DNA of 64,000 nucleotides from Gammaproteobacteria bacterium (GCA_004172865.1 SEBV01000006.1:62001-126000), one strand, 5' to 3'. Shown: positions 9,633 through 18,530, numbered from the stretch's first letter. Program-made: numbers and translations. Notes: a model not told the origin generated them from the letters alone.

Positions 9633-10862
9633 TCAAAGTAATTTATCGCGTTCGCGGAAACCCAATAAATACAAAATCCCGTCTAAACCTAAAGTCGAAA
9701 TAGAATGTTCAGCTGACGCTTTTACCAAAGGTTTCGCACGAAAGGCTACGCCTAAACCGGCAACATTCAGCATAGGCAAATCATTAGCACCATCGCCTAC
9801 AGCAATAACTTGCTCAAGCGCAATTCCCTCTTGCTGTGCCAGCATGGCTAGCAATTCTGCTTTGCGTTGGCCGTCAACCACCGTACCTTTCACTTCACCG
9901 GTTACTTTGCCGTCGACAATATCCAGTTCATTCGCGTAGACGTAATCTATACCGAGTTTGTTTTGTAAAAAGCGACCGAAATAATTAAATCCGCCCGATA
10001 AAATTGCGGTTTTGTACCCCAATTTTTTAAGCGATGAAATTAATTTTTCCGCACCTTCATTCAAACGCAAATTTGCGGCGATTCCTGCAAGAACCGATTC
10101 ATCCAAACCTTTGAGTAATGCCATACGCGCAGCGAAACTTTGTTTGAAATCCAATTCGCCACGCATGGCGGCTTCGGTGATTTCTGAAACTTGTTCACCA
10201 ACGCCTGCTGCTTTTGCTAATTCATCAATAACTTCTGCATCGATCAAAGTTGAATCCATATCGAAGCAAACTAAACGGCGATTGCGGCGATAAACCGTAT
10301 CGCGCTGGAAAGCGATATCAATATTTAAACGCGCTGATAAATCCATAAAGTCTGAACGTAAAGCAGCGATATTTTCCGGTGTGCCACGCACTGAAAACTC
10401 AACACAGGCGCTGCTGGTATTTTCGACATCACCTTGCAACACATCCAAACCCACACGCCCGGAAAGGCGGCTGATGCTATCGATATTCAAACCATGTTTA
10501 GAAGTGATTGCAGTAAGTTCCGCAATTTGCGCTGCAGAAACCTGACGTGCGAGCAGAGTGACTATGTGACGAGTTTTGCCTTGCTGCTCAACCCAATGCG
10601 CATAGTTATCGTGACTGATGGTTTGGAAGCGAACCTGAATTCCCAACGGTGCAGTGCATTGTTCAATGTCGTGTTCAAGTTGTGCACGCGTATCGCCAGT
10701 TAATTGAATATCCACCAGAATGCCGAGCGCGAGCATGTCGTGAATAACGGCCTGACCGATATCCAATACGTTGGCATTGTGCGCCGCGAGCACTTTGCTG
10801 ATAGCGCGGGTAACGCCCGGCTTATCCACGCCAGAAGCATTAATCAATAAAATAGTATTCAC
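9633..10862 (-). CDS. serB: Phosphoserine phosphatase SerB
   Basis: SerB dephosphorylates O-phosphoserine, the last step of serine synthesis. The 409-residue protein has an ACT-type regulatory N-terminal half (starting MNTILLINASGVDKPGVTRA) and a HAD phosphatase half. Catalytic DMDSTLID gives the DxDxT motif near residue 200; ILSGGFNYF and VGDGANDLPML supply motifs II and IV. The start codon is GTG at 10862 with GCGGAG seven bases upstream. Length exceeds E. coli SerB because of the extra N-terminal ACT region, as in Pseudomonas. Its neighbours (fimX side and the AhpA-like gene) are conserved in Pseudomonas. Confidence 0.95.
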   Translation of the reverse strand: MNTILLINASGVDKPGVTRAISKVLAAHNANVLDIGQAVIHDMLALGILVDIQLTGDTRAQLEHDIEQCTAPLGIQVRFQTISHDNYAHWVEQQGKTRHIVTLLARQVSAAQIAELTAITSKHGLNIDSISRLSGRVGLDVLQGDVENTSSACVEFSVRGTPENIAALRSDFMDLSARLNIDIAFQRDTVYRRNRRLVCFDMDSTLIDAEVIDELAKAAGVGEQVSEITEAAMRGELDFKQSFAARMALLKGLDESVLAGIAANLRLNEGAEKLISSLKKLGYKTAILSGGFNYFGRFLQNKLGIDYVYANELDIVDGKVTGEVKGTVVDGQRKAELLAMLAQQEGIALEQVIAVGDGANDLPMLNVAGLGVAFRAKPLVKASAEHSISTLGLDGILYLLGFRERDKLL

Positions 10863-11134
10863 TGGTTACTCCGCAGTCATGCATTTATCGGCTGATAATT
10901 TAACTGGCACAATTCATTTTAGGGGCGGCATTCTAGCCTAACTCCCGCACAAGCACCTAGAGCAATCATGCGTAAACTGTGCTGCGCAAAGCGAAACAGC
11001 TACTGCTCATTTGCGGCCAAACACCTACAGTAAGCGGGGCAATTAGGCTAGAATGTGCGCTTTGTCGCATCGGCTTCACCGCGAAAGCCTGCGCATCATG
11101 GAATGATCCCTATAACATTTATATTGAGAGATAC

Positions 11135-12286
11135 ATGTCACTGCTCAACAACTACCGCACCTATCCCCAACTCAGTTTGTGCAGCGTACTTTTATTAGTA
11201 TTGGGATTAATGGGTGCGATATTTTATTTGTACAACGCCGATAGAAATCAACAAGCCAACATTGAACGCTACGGCCAGATTTTAGCAACCAGCACAGCCC
11301 GCCAGGCAGTAGATGCCACACTCAACCAAGACATGGTAAGCCTGCAAGCAATTCTGCAAGAAGTGGGTCAGTACCCAAATGTGATCGGCGCAACGCTGCG
11401 CAACGTGGACAACAAATTATTGGTACAGAGCGGCTATCGCCCCAATCAGCCCGCACAAGGTAAGCGTTATACATTCACAGCACCCGTGGCCTTACACAAC
11501 AATGTTGCAGGCTATTTGGAAGTTGCACTCGAAGTTCCTCGTCGCACCGCTTACGACGAATTCTTTTTAGTCTGCTGGGCAGCCGCAGTGACTATTTCGC
11601 TGTTAATTATTTGGTGGTCGATTCATCGCCGCTGGTGGTCTGCGTTGCGCGATAAAATGCCCAGTGCCAACGAGATCGTCACCGCTGTTGTGGATAAAAT
11701 CCCCACGATTGCAGAGCCTGTAGAACCCGAGCCATTACCGCCGCCACCGCCAACTCAGGTTTCAGTGCGCTTAAGTTTGAACCTCATCAATCTCACTAAA
11801 TTGCACCAGCAACTTAATAGCGAAGGTTTCAACGGCGTAGTTCGCCGCTTTGAAAAGCAGCTGCAAGGTTTGCTAAGCCTTTATAACGGCAATCGCCAAT
11901 TGCTCTCAGGCGATACTTTGTTAATTGATTTTTCCGGCGAAGAGTTTCACGAATGTAGTTTTCGCGCCGTGTGCTGCGCACAGATCCTTATCAATATGGC
12001 CGCGCGCAACCCCAGCCCTCGCCTGCATTTGGCGGCTGCTATCCAGCCTTTAGCGGCGCAGCCTCAGCAATCAGCAGGAAGTGCGTTGGTGAAAGAATTT
12101 CTTCTACAACACAACAACAACCTCACGCCGGCTAAAAATGAAATTCTGGTCAGCGGAACCTTGCTGGATACGGTGCTGCTACACCACGCCGAATTTGATC
12201 TAAACTCAGGGAAGCTCAATCACATCAAAGAGCCCTACAGCGATTACGTTAGCAAACAGGAAGAGCAATTGTTGCTGCGTCAGTAA
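11135..12286 (+). CDS. AhpA/YtjB-like inner membrane protein
   Basis: This 383-residue protein has two membrane segments, at about residues 12-33 (LLLVLGLMGAIFYLY) and 138-160 (CWAAAVTISLLIIWWSI), flanking a periplasmic domain of ~100 residues. A proline-rich linker (PEPLPPPPPT) leads to a cytoplasmic C-terminal domain of unknown function. The layout and N-terminal text (ATSTARQAVDATLNQDM) resemble the YtjB/SMP family, called AhpA in pseudomonads, whose gene also sits next to serB. Its molecular job is not known to me. The frame is open 52 codons further upstream, but the ATG at 11135 has GAGAG ahead of it and begins a proper membrane-protein N-terminus, so I chose it. Confidence 0.7.
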   Translation: MSLLNNYRTYPQLSLCSVLLLVLGLMGAIFYLYNADRNQQANIERYGQILATSTARQAVDATLNQDMVSLQAILQEVGQYPNVIGATLRNVDNKLLVQSGYRPNQPAQGKRYTFTAPVALHNNVAGYLEVALEVPRRTAYDEFFLVCWAAAVTISLLIIWWSIHRRWWSALRDKMPSANEIVTAVVDKIPTIAEPVEPEPLPPPPPTQVSVRLSLNLINLTKLHQQLNSEGFNGVVRRFEKQLQGLLSLYNGNRQLLSGDTLLIDFSGEEFHECSFRAVCCAQILINMAARNPSPRLHLAAAIQPLAAQPQQSAGSALVKEFLLQHNNNLTPAKNEILVSGTLLDTVLLHHAEFDLNSGKLNHIKEPYSDYVSKQEEQLLLRQ

Positions 12287-12369
12287 GTCGTCCACTCCAT
12301 CAAAAGTGCGGCTCATCATTACTAATAAACATAGTCATAGTCGTTGATTAAACGGCACAAGGATTAACA

Positions 12370-13626
12370 ATGAAACTTAAAACAATCCCACTTGTTTGCG
12401 CGAGCCTGACTTTCCTGGCGTCCAGCATGGCCTGCAGTGCAGAAACGCTCAGCGAAGCTTTGCAGACGGGTAGCAGCATCAAGCTTAACTTCCGCACGCG
12501 CTATGAAAACGTAGAGTGGGATGGACTTAAAGATTCAGACGCACTCGTCATTAGATCGCGCCTGACCTATCAATCAGGTGCGTGGAACGGTTTTGCTGGA
12601 ACAATTGAAGTAGACAATATATCTGCTGTTATCGATCAGGATTATCGTACTTGGGCTAAAGACCCGGAAAATCCCGGCACAGCGATTATTGGTGATCGCA
12701 AAGGTACTGATCTTAATCAATCTTACATTTCCTATACGGTAAATAAAGATGTAATCAAATATGGCCGCCAGCGCATTATTTTGGATAACGCCCGTTTTAT
12801 CGGCAATTCTGCTTGGCGTCAGAACGAACAAACTTACGATGGAGTGAGCATCACCGACCAAAGCTTGCAAGACACAACCATTTTCGCAGCTCATATCACC
12901 AACGTTAATCGCGGCGCAGGTAATGACGTGCCGATTCAGGGCGATTACAAACAAGATACCAATTTGTTCAACGTGGGTTATTCGGGCTTTAAAGCTGGGA
13001 AACTAAGTGCTTTTGCTTATTTGATTAACAACTTATCCGACCCTTATTTGGTTGCCGATGCAGGCAATAATCGCGCTGCTATTTCCAACAATACCTACGG
13101 ATTTCGCTGGGCCAGTACAGCTAACCCGAAATTTACCTATGCGCTGGTTTTTGCCACCCAAAAAAGTGCCTACGATAATCCCATCGATTATTCTGCAGAC
13201 TATAAGTTCGTGGAAGTGGGAACCAAAATCGGTGTATTCCAACCAAGCGCCAGCTATGAAGTATTGGGATCAGATGACGGCAAAAAAGGTTTCGCCACGC
13301 CGCTGGCTACGCTTCATTCATTTAAGGGCTGGACTGACCGTTTCGGCACTACACCGGTTAATGGTTTAACTGATTTAAATCTCAGCTTGGCCAGCACCTA
13401 TTGGAATACGCAATTTTTAGTTCAGCATCACGACTTCAAATCTGACATTGGCAGTATTAATTACGGAAGCGAATGGGATCTGAGCGTCAGCAAAAAAATT
13501 GGTGCCGTGGTTTATCTAGCGAAATATGCCGTATTTGATAATAAAGGATTGATAGAGCGCATCGGAACGCAAAATCTTGCCTCGGACACCACTAAATATT
13601 GGTTTCAGGCTGACTGGAATTTTTAA
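12370..13626 (+). CDS. Outer-membrane beta-barrel, alginate-export-like porin
   Basis: The 418-residue protein has a signal peptide (residues 1-24, ending ACSAE) and a beta-barrel rich in alternating aromatic strands, finishing YWFQADWNF with the terminal Phe of outer-membrane proteins. The stretch YGRQRIILDNARFIGNSAW followed by RQNEQTYDG matches what I remember of proteins with the alginate-export barrel domain. Substrate is unknown; nothing nearby points to alginate. AAGGATT precedes the ATG. It is preceded by the ahpA-like gene and followed, after 118 bases, by the olsF candidate; there is no obvious terminator between them. Confidence 0.65.
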   Translation: MKLKTIPLVCASLTFLASSMACSAETLSEALQTGSSIKLNFRTRYENVEWDGLKDSDALVIRSRLTYQSGAWNGFAGTIEVDNISAVIDQDYRTWAKDPENPGTAIIGDRKGTDLNQSYISYTVNKDVIKYGRQRIILDNARFIGNSAWRQNEQTYDGVSITDQSLQDTTIFAAHITNVNRGAGNDVPIQGDYKQDTNLFNVGYSGFKAGKLSAFAYLINNLSDPYLVADAGNNRAAISNNTYGFRWASTANPKFTYALVFATQKSAYDNPIDYSADYKFVEVGTKIGVFQPSASYEVLGSDDGKKGFATPLATLHSFKGWTDRFGTTPVNGLTDLNLSLASTYWNTQFLVQHHDFKSDIGSINYGSEWDLSVSKKIGAVVYLAKYAVFDNKGLIERIGTQNLASDTTKYWFQADWNF

Positions 13627-13689
13627 TCGGCTGTAATAATTTCAAGCCTACACATCACGCAACAAATCTGTAACCGTTTCATCATCTCA

Positions 13690-13707
13690 CTGTCATTTTT
13701 TAGTCAT
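13690..13707 (+). promoter_or_regulatory. Candidate PhoB box upstream of the ornithine-lipid synthase gene
   Basis: CTGTCAT (13690-13696, exact consensus repeat), TTTT, then TAGTCAT (13701-13707, 5 of 7) reproduces the 7-4-7 direct-repeat layout of a Pho box, 37 bases before the start codon. The link to phosphate starvation fits the known use of ornithine lipids as phospholipid substitutes. Assignment is by eye. Confidence 0.5.
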
Positions 13708-13709
13708 AG

Positions 13710-13736
13710 CCTTGTAGGAAATCAAAGCCTACAAGG
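13710..13736 (+). promoter_or_regulatory. 9-bp perfect inverted repeat covering the ribosome site of olsF
   Basis: CCTTGTAGG (13710-13718) and CCTACAAGG (13728-13736) pair perfectly around nine bases. The right arm contains AAGG, the likely Shine-Dalgarno of the ATG at 13745, so the hairpin could hide it in a transcript that starts upstream. Confidence 0.55.
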
Positions 13737-13744
13737 TATGACTC

Positions 13745-15478
13745 ATGCTCAACATCGAACAATCCGTTACCGATAAATTTCCCGGCTTTGCAGATCAAAC
13801 GCCCATCATTCGCAACTCAACCTTATCGATATTACGCCGGCTAACGCGCGAGCAAGAAATTAATAGTTTTTTGCATGAACATCAGGGCGTTACCGGCATC
13901 GATTTTATTGATCGCATTTTCGATTACTTTAATTTCAGCTACACAATTTCCCAGCGCGACCGCGATAATATTCCGTCCCACGGTCGCGTAATTATTATTG
14001 CCAATCACCCCATAGGTTCGCTCGATGGCCTGGCGCTTTTACGTTTAGTAAGCGAAGTACGACGCGATGTAAAAATCGTTGCCAACGATATGTTGATGGC
14101 ATTCGAACCACTGCATGAATTATTGCTACCGCTCGATAATCTCACACGCGGCGCTTACAAACAAAGTTACAAAAATATTCTGCAAGCCTTAACCGATGAG
14201 CAAGCCATTATTATTTTTCCCGCTGGCGAAGTTTCCCGGGCAAGCCCGCAGGGAATTCGCGATGGCAAGTGGCAAGCTGGCTTTTTACATTTTGCACGTA
14301 AAGCCAAAGCACCGATTCTGCCGATTTTTGTTTCCGCAAAAAACTCGCTGCTGTTCTACACAACATCTATTATTTTCAAACCGCTCGCAACAGCGCTACT
14401 TGCGCATGAAATGTTTAATAAGCGTTCCGCTGAAATTAAATTCCGTGTAGGCGAAGCTATTCCGCATCACACCTTGGAATCGAATCAACTTGCCGATAAA
14501 GCCTTAATAAAGCGTCTTAAAAAACATCTTTATAAAATTGGCAAAGGTAAGAAAGCAATTTTTGTTACCGAAAAAACCATAGCGCACCCGGAAGACAGTA
14601 GTGCTATCAAAAAGGAATTAAAGACTGCACAACTACTTGGAAAGACTAGCGACAATCACAAAATATTTTTATGTAACTACGAAGATCACCCAACTGTATT
14701 GCGTGAAATTGGTCGCTTGCGTGAACACACATTTCGTCGCGTTGGCGAAGGCACTGGCAGCCGTCGCGATTTAGATAAATACGATCACTATTATCGTCAC
14801 CTAGTATTGTGGGATGAAGATAAACTCACCATCGCCGGCGCATATCGCTTGGGCGAAGTGAATAAAATTTTGCAGAAAAAAGGCGTGAAAGGTTTATACA
14901 CTGCAGATTTATTTGAGTATCAACAACCCGCATTGCCGTTGCTTGTACAAGCATTGGAATTGGGCCGCAGTTTTGTGCATCCACATTATTGGGGCAAAGC
15001 GAGTCTCGATTATTTATGGCAAGGTTTGGGCGCTTATTTGCAACATCACCCGGAAATTCGCTACGTGCTCGGTCCCGTGAGTATGAGTGCACAATATCCA
15101 AAAAATTTACGCGATGCTTTGGTTTATTATTACGAACGTTATTATTGCCCCGCTGGCGTATCTGAAACATTGGCGGATGCTAAACATCCCCACGAAACCG
15201 ACGAAGATGAATTAATTTATTTGCAGCAACAATTTTCCGGCTTGGATCGAAAACAAGGTTTTGAGTTATTGCAAAAAAAATTCACCATGCAAGATCACAA
15301 AATTCCCGTATTGTTTAAACAATACGCAGCGCTATATGAGGAAGGTGGTTATCAACTACTCGCATTCAGCGTGGACTCGGAATTTGGCAATTGTGTGGAC
15401 GGTTTATTTATCGCTGATTTAACGCTAATGAAAGCCACAAAACGCGCGCGTTACCTCACAACAGAAGCAGCGGCTTGA
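13745..15478 (+). CDS. olsF: Bifunctional ornithine-lipid synthase candidate (O-acyltransferase + N-acyltransferase)
   Basis: The 577-residue protein fuses two acyltransferase domains. Residues about 60-260 are PlsC/OlsA-like, with ANHPIGSLDG carrying the His and Asp of the acyltransferase motif and FPAGEVSR as a later block. Residues about 295-480 resemble the OlsB/hemolysin-type GNAT-like domain (REIGRLREHTFRRVGEGTG, AGAYRLGEV, GPVSMSAQYP). The same order is described for OlsF of Serratia, which makes ornithine lipid from ornithine with 3-hydroxyacyl and acyl donors. No membrane segment is obvious; it likely acts at the inner face of the membrane. A candidate Pho box and an RBS-covering hairpin precede it. 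Substrate assignment is inference from the fusion. Confidence 0.72.
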   Translation: MLNIEQSVTDKFPGFADQTPIIRNSTLSILRRLTREQEINSFLHEHQGVTGIDFIDRIFDYFNFSYTISQRDRDNIPSHGRVIIIANHPIGSLDGLALLRLVSEVRRDVKIVANDMLMAFEPLHELLLPLDNLTRGAYKQSYKNILQALTDEQAIIIFPAGEVSRASPQGIRDGKWQAGFLHFARKAKAPILPIFVSAKNSLLFYTTSIIFKPLATALLAHEMFNKRSAEIKFRVGEAIPHHTLESNQLADKALIKRLKKHLYKIGKGKKAIFVTEKTIAHPEDSSAIKKELKTAQLLGKTSDNHKIFLCNYEDHPTVLREIGRLREHTFRRVGEGTGSRRDLDKYDHYYRHLVLWDEDKLTIAGAYRLGEVNKILQKKGVKGLYTADLFEYQQPALPLLVQALELGRSFVHPHYWGKASLDYLWQGLGAYLQHHPEIRYVLGPVSMSAQYPKNLRDALVYYYERYYCPAGVSETLADAKHPHETDEDELIYLQQQFSGLDRKQGFELLQKKFTMQDHKIPVLFKQYAALYEEGGYQLLAFSVDSEFGNCVDGLFIADLTLMKATKRARYLTTEAAA

Positions 15479-15567
15479 TAAAATTGACATCAAAAGGTGC
15501 AACTGAATTTCTGTCATAAGTCACTTCATGGTAAGCTCGCCGCATTAAAAACGATACGAGCTTATCC

Positions 15568-16944
15568 ATGCATATTCATATTCTCGGCGTGTGCGGCACA
15601 TTCATGGGCAGTCTCGCGCAACTTGCTAAAGCATTGGGCCATCGCGTTACCGGCAGCGACGCCAATGTTTATCCACCCATGAGCACACAGCTCGAACAAG
15701 CCGGCATAGAGCTTATGCAGGGCTTCGATACTGTACATCTGCAACCTGCTCCCGATTTGGTCATCATTGGCAACGCCATGAGCCGCGGCAACCCCGCTGT
15801 GGAATATGTGCTCAACCAAGGCATCGCTTACACCTCCGGCCCGCAATGGCTGCGCGATCATGTATTACAAGGCAAATGGGTATTAGCCGTTGCAGGCACT
15901 CACGGAAAAACAACTACAAGCTCAATGCTCGCGTGGATTTTGGAATACGCCGGTATGGCACCAGGTTATCTAATTGGCGGCGTAACAAAAAACTTTCCTA
16001 CTTCCGCACGCTTGGGTGATACACCTTTTTTTGTGGTGGAAGCTGACGAATACGACAGCGCATTTTTTGATAAGCGCTCCAAGTTTGTTCACTACAATGC
16101 GCGCACGGTTATTTTAAATAATCTGGAATTTGATCACGCTGATATTTTTCCAGACCTTGCCGCCATTCAAAAACAATTTCATCATTTGGTTCGCACCGTT
16201 CCCAATAACGGTTTACTTATTTCGCCAACAAATGATAAAGCGCTCGCAGAAGTTATCGCCCAAGGTTGCTGGACGCCACAACAACAATTTGGATTAGCAA
16301 CGGATGATAATGCAAGCGAATGGCAAGCAAAATTAATTGCGAATGACGGCAGCGAATTTGCGGTACTTCATAACGAAACAGAAATCGCACGCGTTAACTG
16401 GGCACAAACTGGTTTGCATAATGTGAACAACGGATTGGCTGCGATTATTGCAGCGCGTCACGTGGGTGTGACACCAGAACAAAGCGCAAAAGCATTGGAG
16501 CAATTTGCGGGCGTAAAACGCCGTATGGAAGTTTTGGCAGATATACATACCGTAAAAGTGTACGACGACTTTGCACATCATCCCACCGCGATTAAAACTA
16601 CACTCGCCGGCTTGCGTGCAAAAGTTGGCGATGAAAAAATTATCGCCATCATTGAACCGCGCTCAAATACCATGCGTATGGGCGTGCATAAAAATGCTCT
16701 TAACCAAAGTTGTACAGATGCAGATGACGTGCTTTGGTACCAACCCGCAAACGTCGATTGGGCAATGGATGAAGTCGTCAACAAGAGCCCCGTTCCCGCC
16801 AAGCTTCTACGTAATTTGGATGACTTAATTCACTGCGCGATTTCTCTGTGCGAAAAAAATACGCACATAGTCATCATGAGCAATGGCGGATTTGGCGGGG
16901 TACATCAAAAATTAATTGAGCAATTAAATAAACATGCTCTTTGA
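15568..16944 (+). CDS. mpl: UDP-MurNAc:L-Ala-gamma-D-Glu-meso-DAP ligase Mpl
   Basis: Mpl joins recycled murein tripeptide to UDP-MurNAc in the cytoplasm. The 458-residue Mur ligase begins MHIHILGVCGTFMGSLA (Rossmann start). The P-loop AGTHGKTTTSSML is near residues 110-122. EADEYDSAFFDKRSKF is the Mpl/MurC-type central motif, followed by NLEFDHADIF. The C-terminal domain carries DDFAHHPTAIKTT and EPRSNTMRMG, typical of Mpl. With amgK and murU it gives this window three cell-wall recycling genes. A terminator follows 28 bases after the stop. In P. aeruginosa mpl adjoins ubiX; here two PEP-CTERM genes lie between them. Confidence 0.94.
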   Translation: MHIHILGVCGTFMGSLAQLAKALGHRVTGSDANVYPPMSTQLEQAGIELMQGFDTVHLQPAPDLVIIGNAMSRGNPAVEYVLNQGIAYTSGPQWLRDHVLQGKWVLAVAGTHGKTTTSSMLAWILEYAGMAPGYLIGGVTKNFPTSARLGDTPFFVVEADEYDSAFFDKRSKFVHYNARTVILNNLEFDHADIFPDLAAIQKQFHHLVRTVPNNGLLISPTNDKALAEVIAQGCWTPQQQFGLATDDNASEWQAKLIANDGSEFAVLHNETEIARVNWAQTGLHNVNNGLAAIIAARHVGVTPEQSAKALEQFAGVKRRMEVLADIHTVKVYDDFAHHPTAIKTTLAGLRAKVGDEKIIAIIEPRSNTMRMGVHKNALNQSCTDADDVLWYQPANVDWAMDEVVNKSPVPAKLLRNLDDLIHCAISLCEKNTHIVIMSNGGFGGVHQKLIEQLNKHAL

Positions 16945-16971
16945 TAAAATCAAATAATTATTAAAACAATT

Positions 16972-17004
16972 AAAATCCCCGCCTGTTATGCGGGGATTTT
17001 TTAT
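16972..17004. terminator. Terminator between mpl and the PEP-CTERM genes
   Basis: The stem AAAATCCCCGC / GCGGGGATTTT around seven bases is followed by more Ts. It lies between convergent genes and has an A run on the left, so it may work both ways. Confidence 0.9.
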
Positions 17005-17011
17005 TAAGCAT

Positions 17012-17653
17012 TCAGTTTGATAAAAATCTTCTGGCACTTGAACGACGTATAATCAAACCAGCTAAACCTATACCGAGCAACGCTATTATTGATGGCTCGG
17101 GAACAGATGCGTAAGTGTAAGAAAGATCATCAATATATGCATCTCCTTGACCGGAGAAACTGATTGCGGAAATTCCCGTTGAAGAAGTGAAAGAAAAGAC
17201 CTGGTTTGGAATATACGGCGTTCCCTGATCATCAGTCATGCCGTGTATTTCTCCAGAGGAAACTATGCTTTTAGAGTAATTGGGACCTAGTGCATCAATT
17301 ACCACAGCAGTTTTCGAATGTGATCCCAAATAAAAACTAACTGTAGTTGGTAAATCTCCAACAAACTCAAGCCCAAAACCCGGACCCGCAATATAATTTG
17401 TCAGCGACACAGGCGGTACACCCTCAAACCATTTAACTAAATAGGCATAATTTAATAGTAAGCCCTGTGCTTCATATTCATTGCTTAGATAAGTAAGTTC
17501 ACCATTGGCATCAATATAATGATTTTGATCGAGCTCATCAAAATTTATAAGAACAGCACTTGCTGAATTACAAATTATTATAGAAAAGCCGACACCCACA
17601 AAAAATAATCTTTTACATTTTTTTCGAAACGCACTCCCAAACTTGAAAGTCAT
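17012..17653 (-). CDS. PEP-CTERM sorting-signal protein, second of tandem pair
   Basis: This 213-residue exported protein has a signal peptide (residues about 10-33, ending SASA) and a C-terminal PEP-CTERM tail: VPEPSIIALLGIGLAGLII then RRSSARR. Such tails are recognised by exosortase, and the proteins are usually linked to exopolysaccharide or biofilm. The body is a beta-sandwich-like domain beginning VLINFDELDQN. It is a clear paralogue of the gene before it, sharing GPGFG, SFYLGSHS, VVIDALGPNYS and SSGEIHGMT. Its ATG overlaps the stop of that gene (ATGA), and CCGGAG lies upstream. No exosortase or polysaccharide genes are in the window. Ligand unknown. Confidence 0.8.
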   Translation of the reverse strand: MTFKFGSAFRKKCKRLFFVGVGFSIIICNSASAVLINFDELDQNHYIDANGELTYLSNEYEAQGLLLNYAYLVKWFEGVPPVSLTNYIAGPGFGLEFVGDLPTTVSFYLGSHSKTAVVIDALGPNYSKSIVSSGEIHGMTDDQGTPYIPNQVFSFTSSTGISAISFSGQGDAYIDDLSYTYASVPEPSIIALLGIGLAGLIIRRSSARRFLSN

Positions 17654-18324
17654 AACAATCTCCGGTTAAAGCAAATAGCAATTAAATTAATTGCTATTTT
17701 TAAACGAGGAGCCATTAAACCCAGGAAGCCGATCAGAAATAGTATAAGGGCTGAAGGCTCTGGCACTTGTACGGGGGGAGAATAGTTGTAGGTCAAATCA
17801 TCTATATTTACATCGCCTCTCCCGGAAAACTCAATGGAAGAAATTCCAGTTACTGAATAGAACGAAAATAGCTCATTAGGAATGTAGGGTGTGTAGCCTT
17901 CTTCTGTCATTCCGTGAGCCTCTCCAGAGGAAATAATATGACTTGCGTAGTTTGGGCCAAAGGCATCAATAATGACTGCCATGTGAGAACTTGACCCTAA
18001 ATAAAAGCTAACGGATGTTGGAAGCTCGCCAACAAATTTAAAACCAAAACCAGGCCCTCCAACATAATTGGGGGTAGACACACTAGGCGTACTTCCTGAC
18101 CATTCAAGCAAATAAGCGGCATTTTCAAACACCAGCCCTTGCGATTCATACTCATTGGTTAAATATGGATTGCCACCTTCATATGAATAGGCATTTGGGT
18201 CAAGGTCATCGAAATTTATTAACACTGCGTGAGCAACATTACAAGTCGCCAAAAGAGCTATGCAAATACTAAATACCGATTTTTTTACTATCTTGAGGAT
18301 CTTGCTACCAACTTTCGTATTCAT
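17650..18324 (-). CDS. PEP-CTERM-type protein with extended C-terminus, first of tandem pair
   Basis: This 224-residue paralogue of the next gene has a signal peptide (ending VAHA) and a domain starting VLINFDDLDPNAYSYEGG. Its sorting tail is VPEPSALILFLIGFLGLM followed by APRLK. Unlike a normal PEP-CTERM protein it does not stop there: about 15 further residues (IAINLIAICFNRRLL) are encoded by DNA that forms a 27-base palindrome and the ribosome site of the following gene. That looks like loss of an older stop codon. Whether exosortase still processes this tail is uncertain. AGGAGG seven bases before the ATG is a very strong ribosome site. The 206 bases upstream, shared with ubiX, hold no gene. 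Confidence 0.78.
   Translation of the reverse strand: MNTKVGSKILKIVKKSVFSICIALLATCNVAHAVLINFDDLDPNAYSYEGGNPYLTNEYESQGLVFENAAYLLEWSGSTPSVSTPNYVGGPGFGFKFVGELPTSVSFYLGSSSHMAVIIDAFGPNYASHIISSGEAHGMTEEGYTPYIPNELFSFYSVTGISSIEFSGRGDVNIDDLTYNYSPPVQVPEPSALILFLIGFLGLMAPRLKIAINLIAICFNRRLL
17673..17699. repeat. 27-bp palindrome at the junction of the two PEP-CTERM genes
   Basis: AAATAGCAATTAA (17673-17685) and TTAATTGCTATTT (17687-17699) are perfect inverted arms around one base. The palindrome lies inside the C-terminal extension of the first gene, just before the ribosome site of the second. Confidence 0.85.
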
Positions 18325-18530
18325 GATAACCTCCTAGTTCAGAGCATTTTGAGGGAAAAATCACTAGCGTCTAAATCTTACTCTTTCACTGTAAACTTGG
18401 CATTACAATTCAGGAAGCAGGAAAGCAAATAACTCTATAATTCTCGATAAAAACTAAAAAAACTCGCAATTGATTATTGTGACGCCACAGGTTTGTTTAT
18501 AATGCATCGACTAATCGGAGAATAATTTTT

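Noticed and set aside
10979-11134. Upstream extension of the AhpA-like gene
   Set aside because: The extra 52 residues are cysteine-rich and unlike a membrane-protein start, while the ATG at 11135 has a ribosome site.
15497-15682. 61-codon frame before mpl
   Set aside because: It overlaps the start of mpl in another frame, with no ribosome site or family resemblance.
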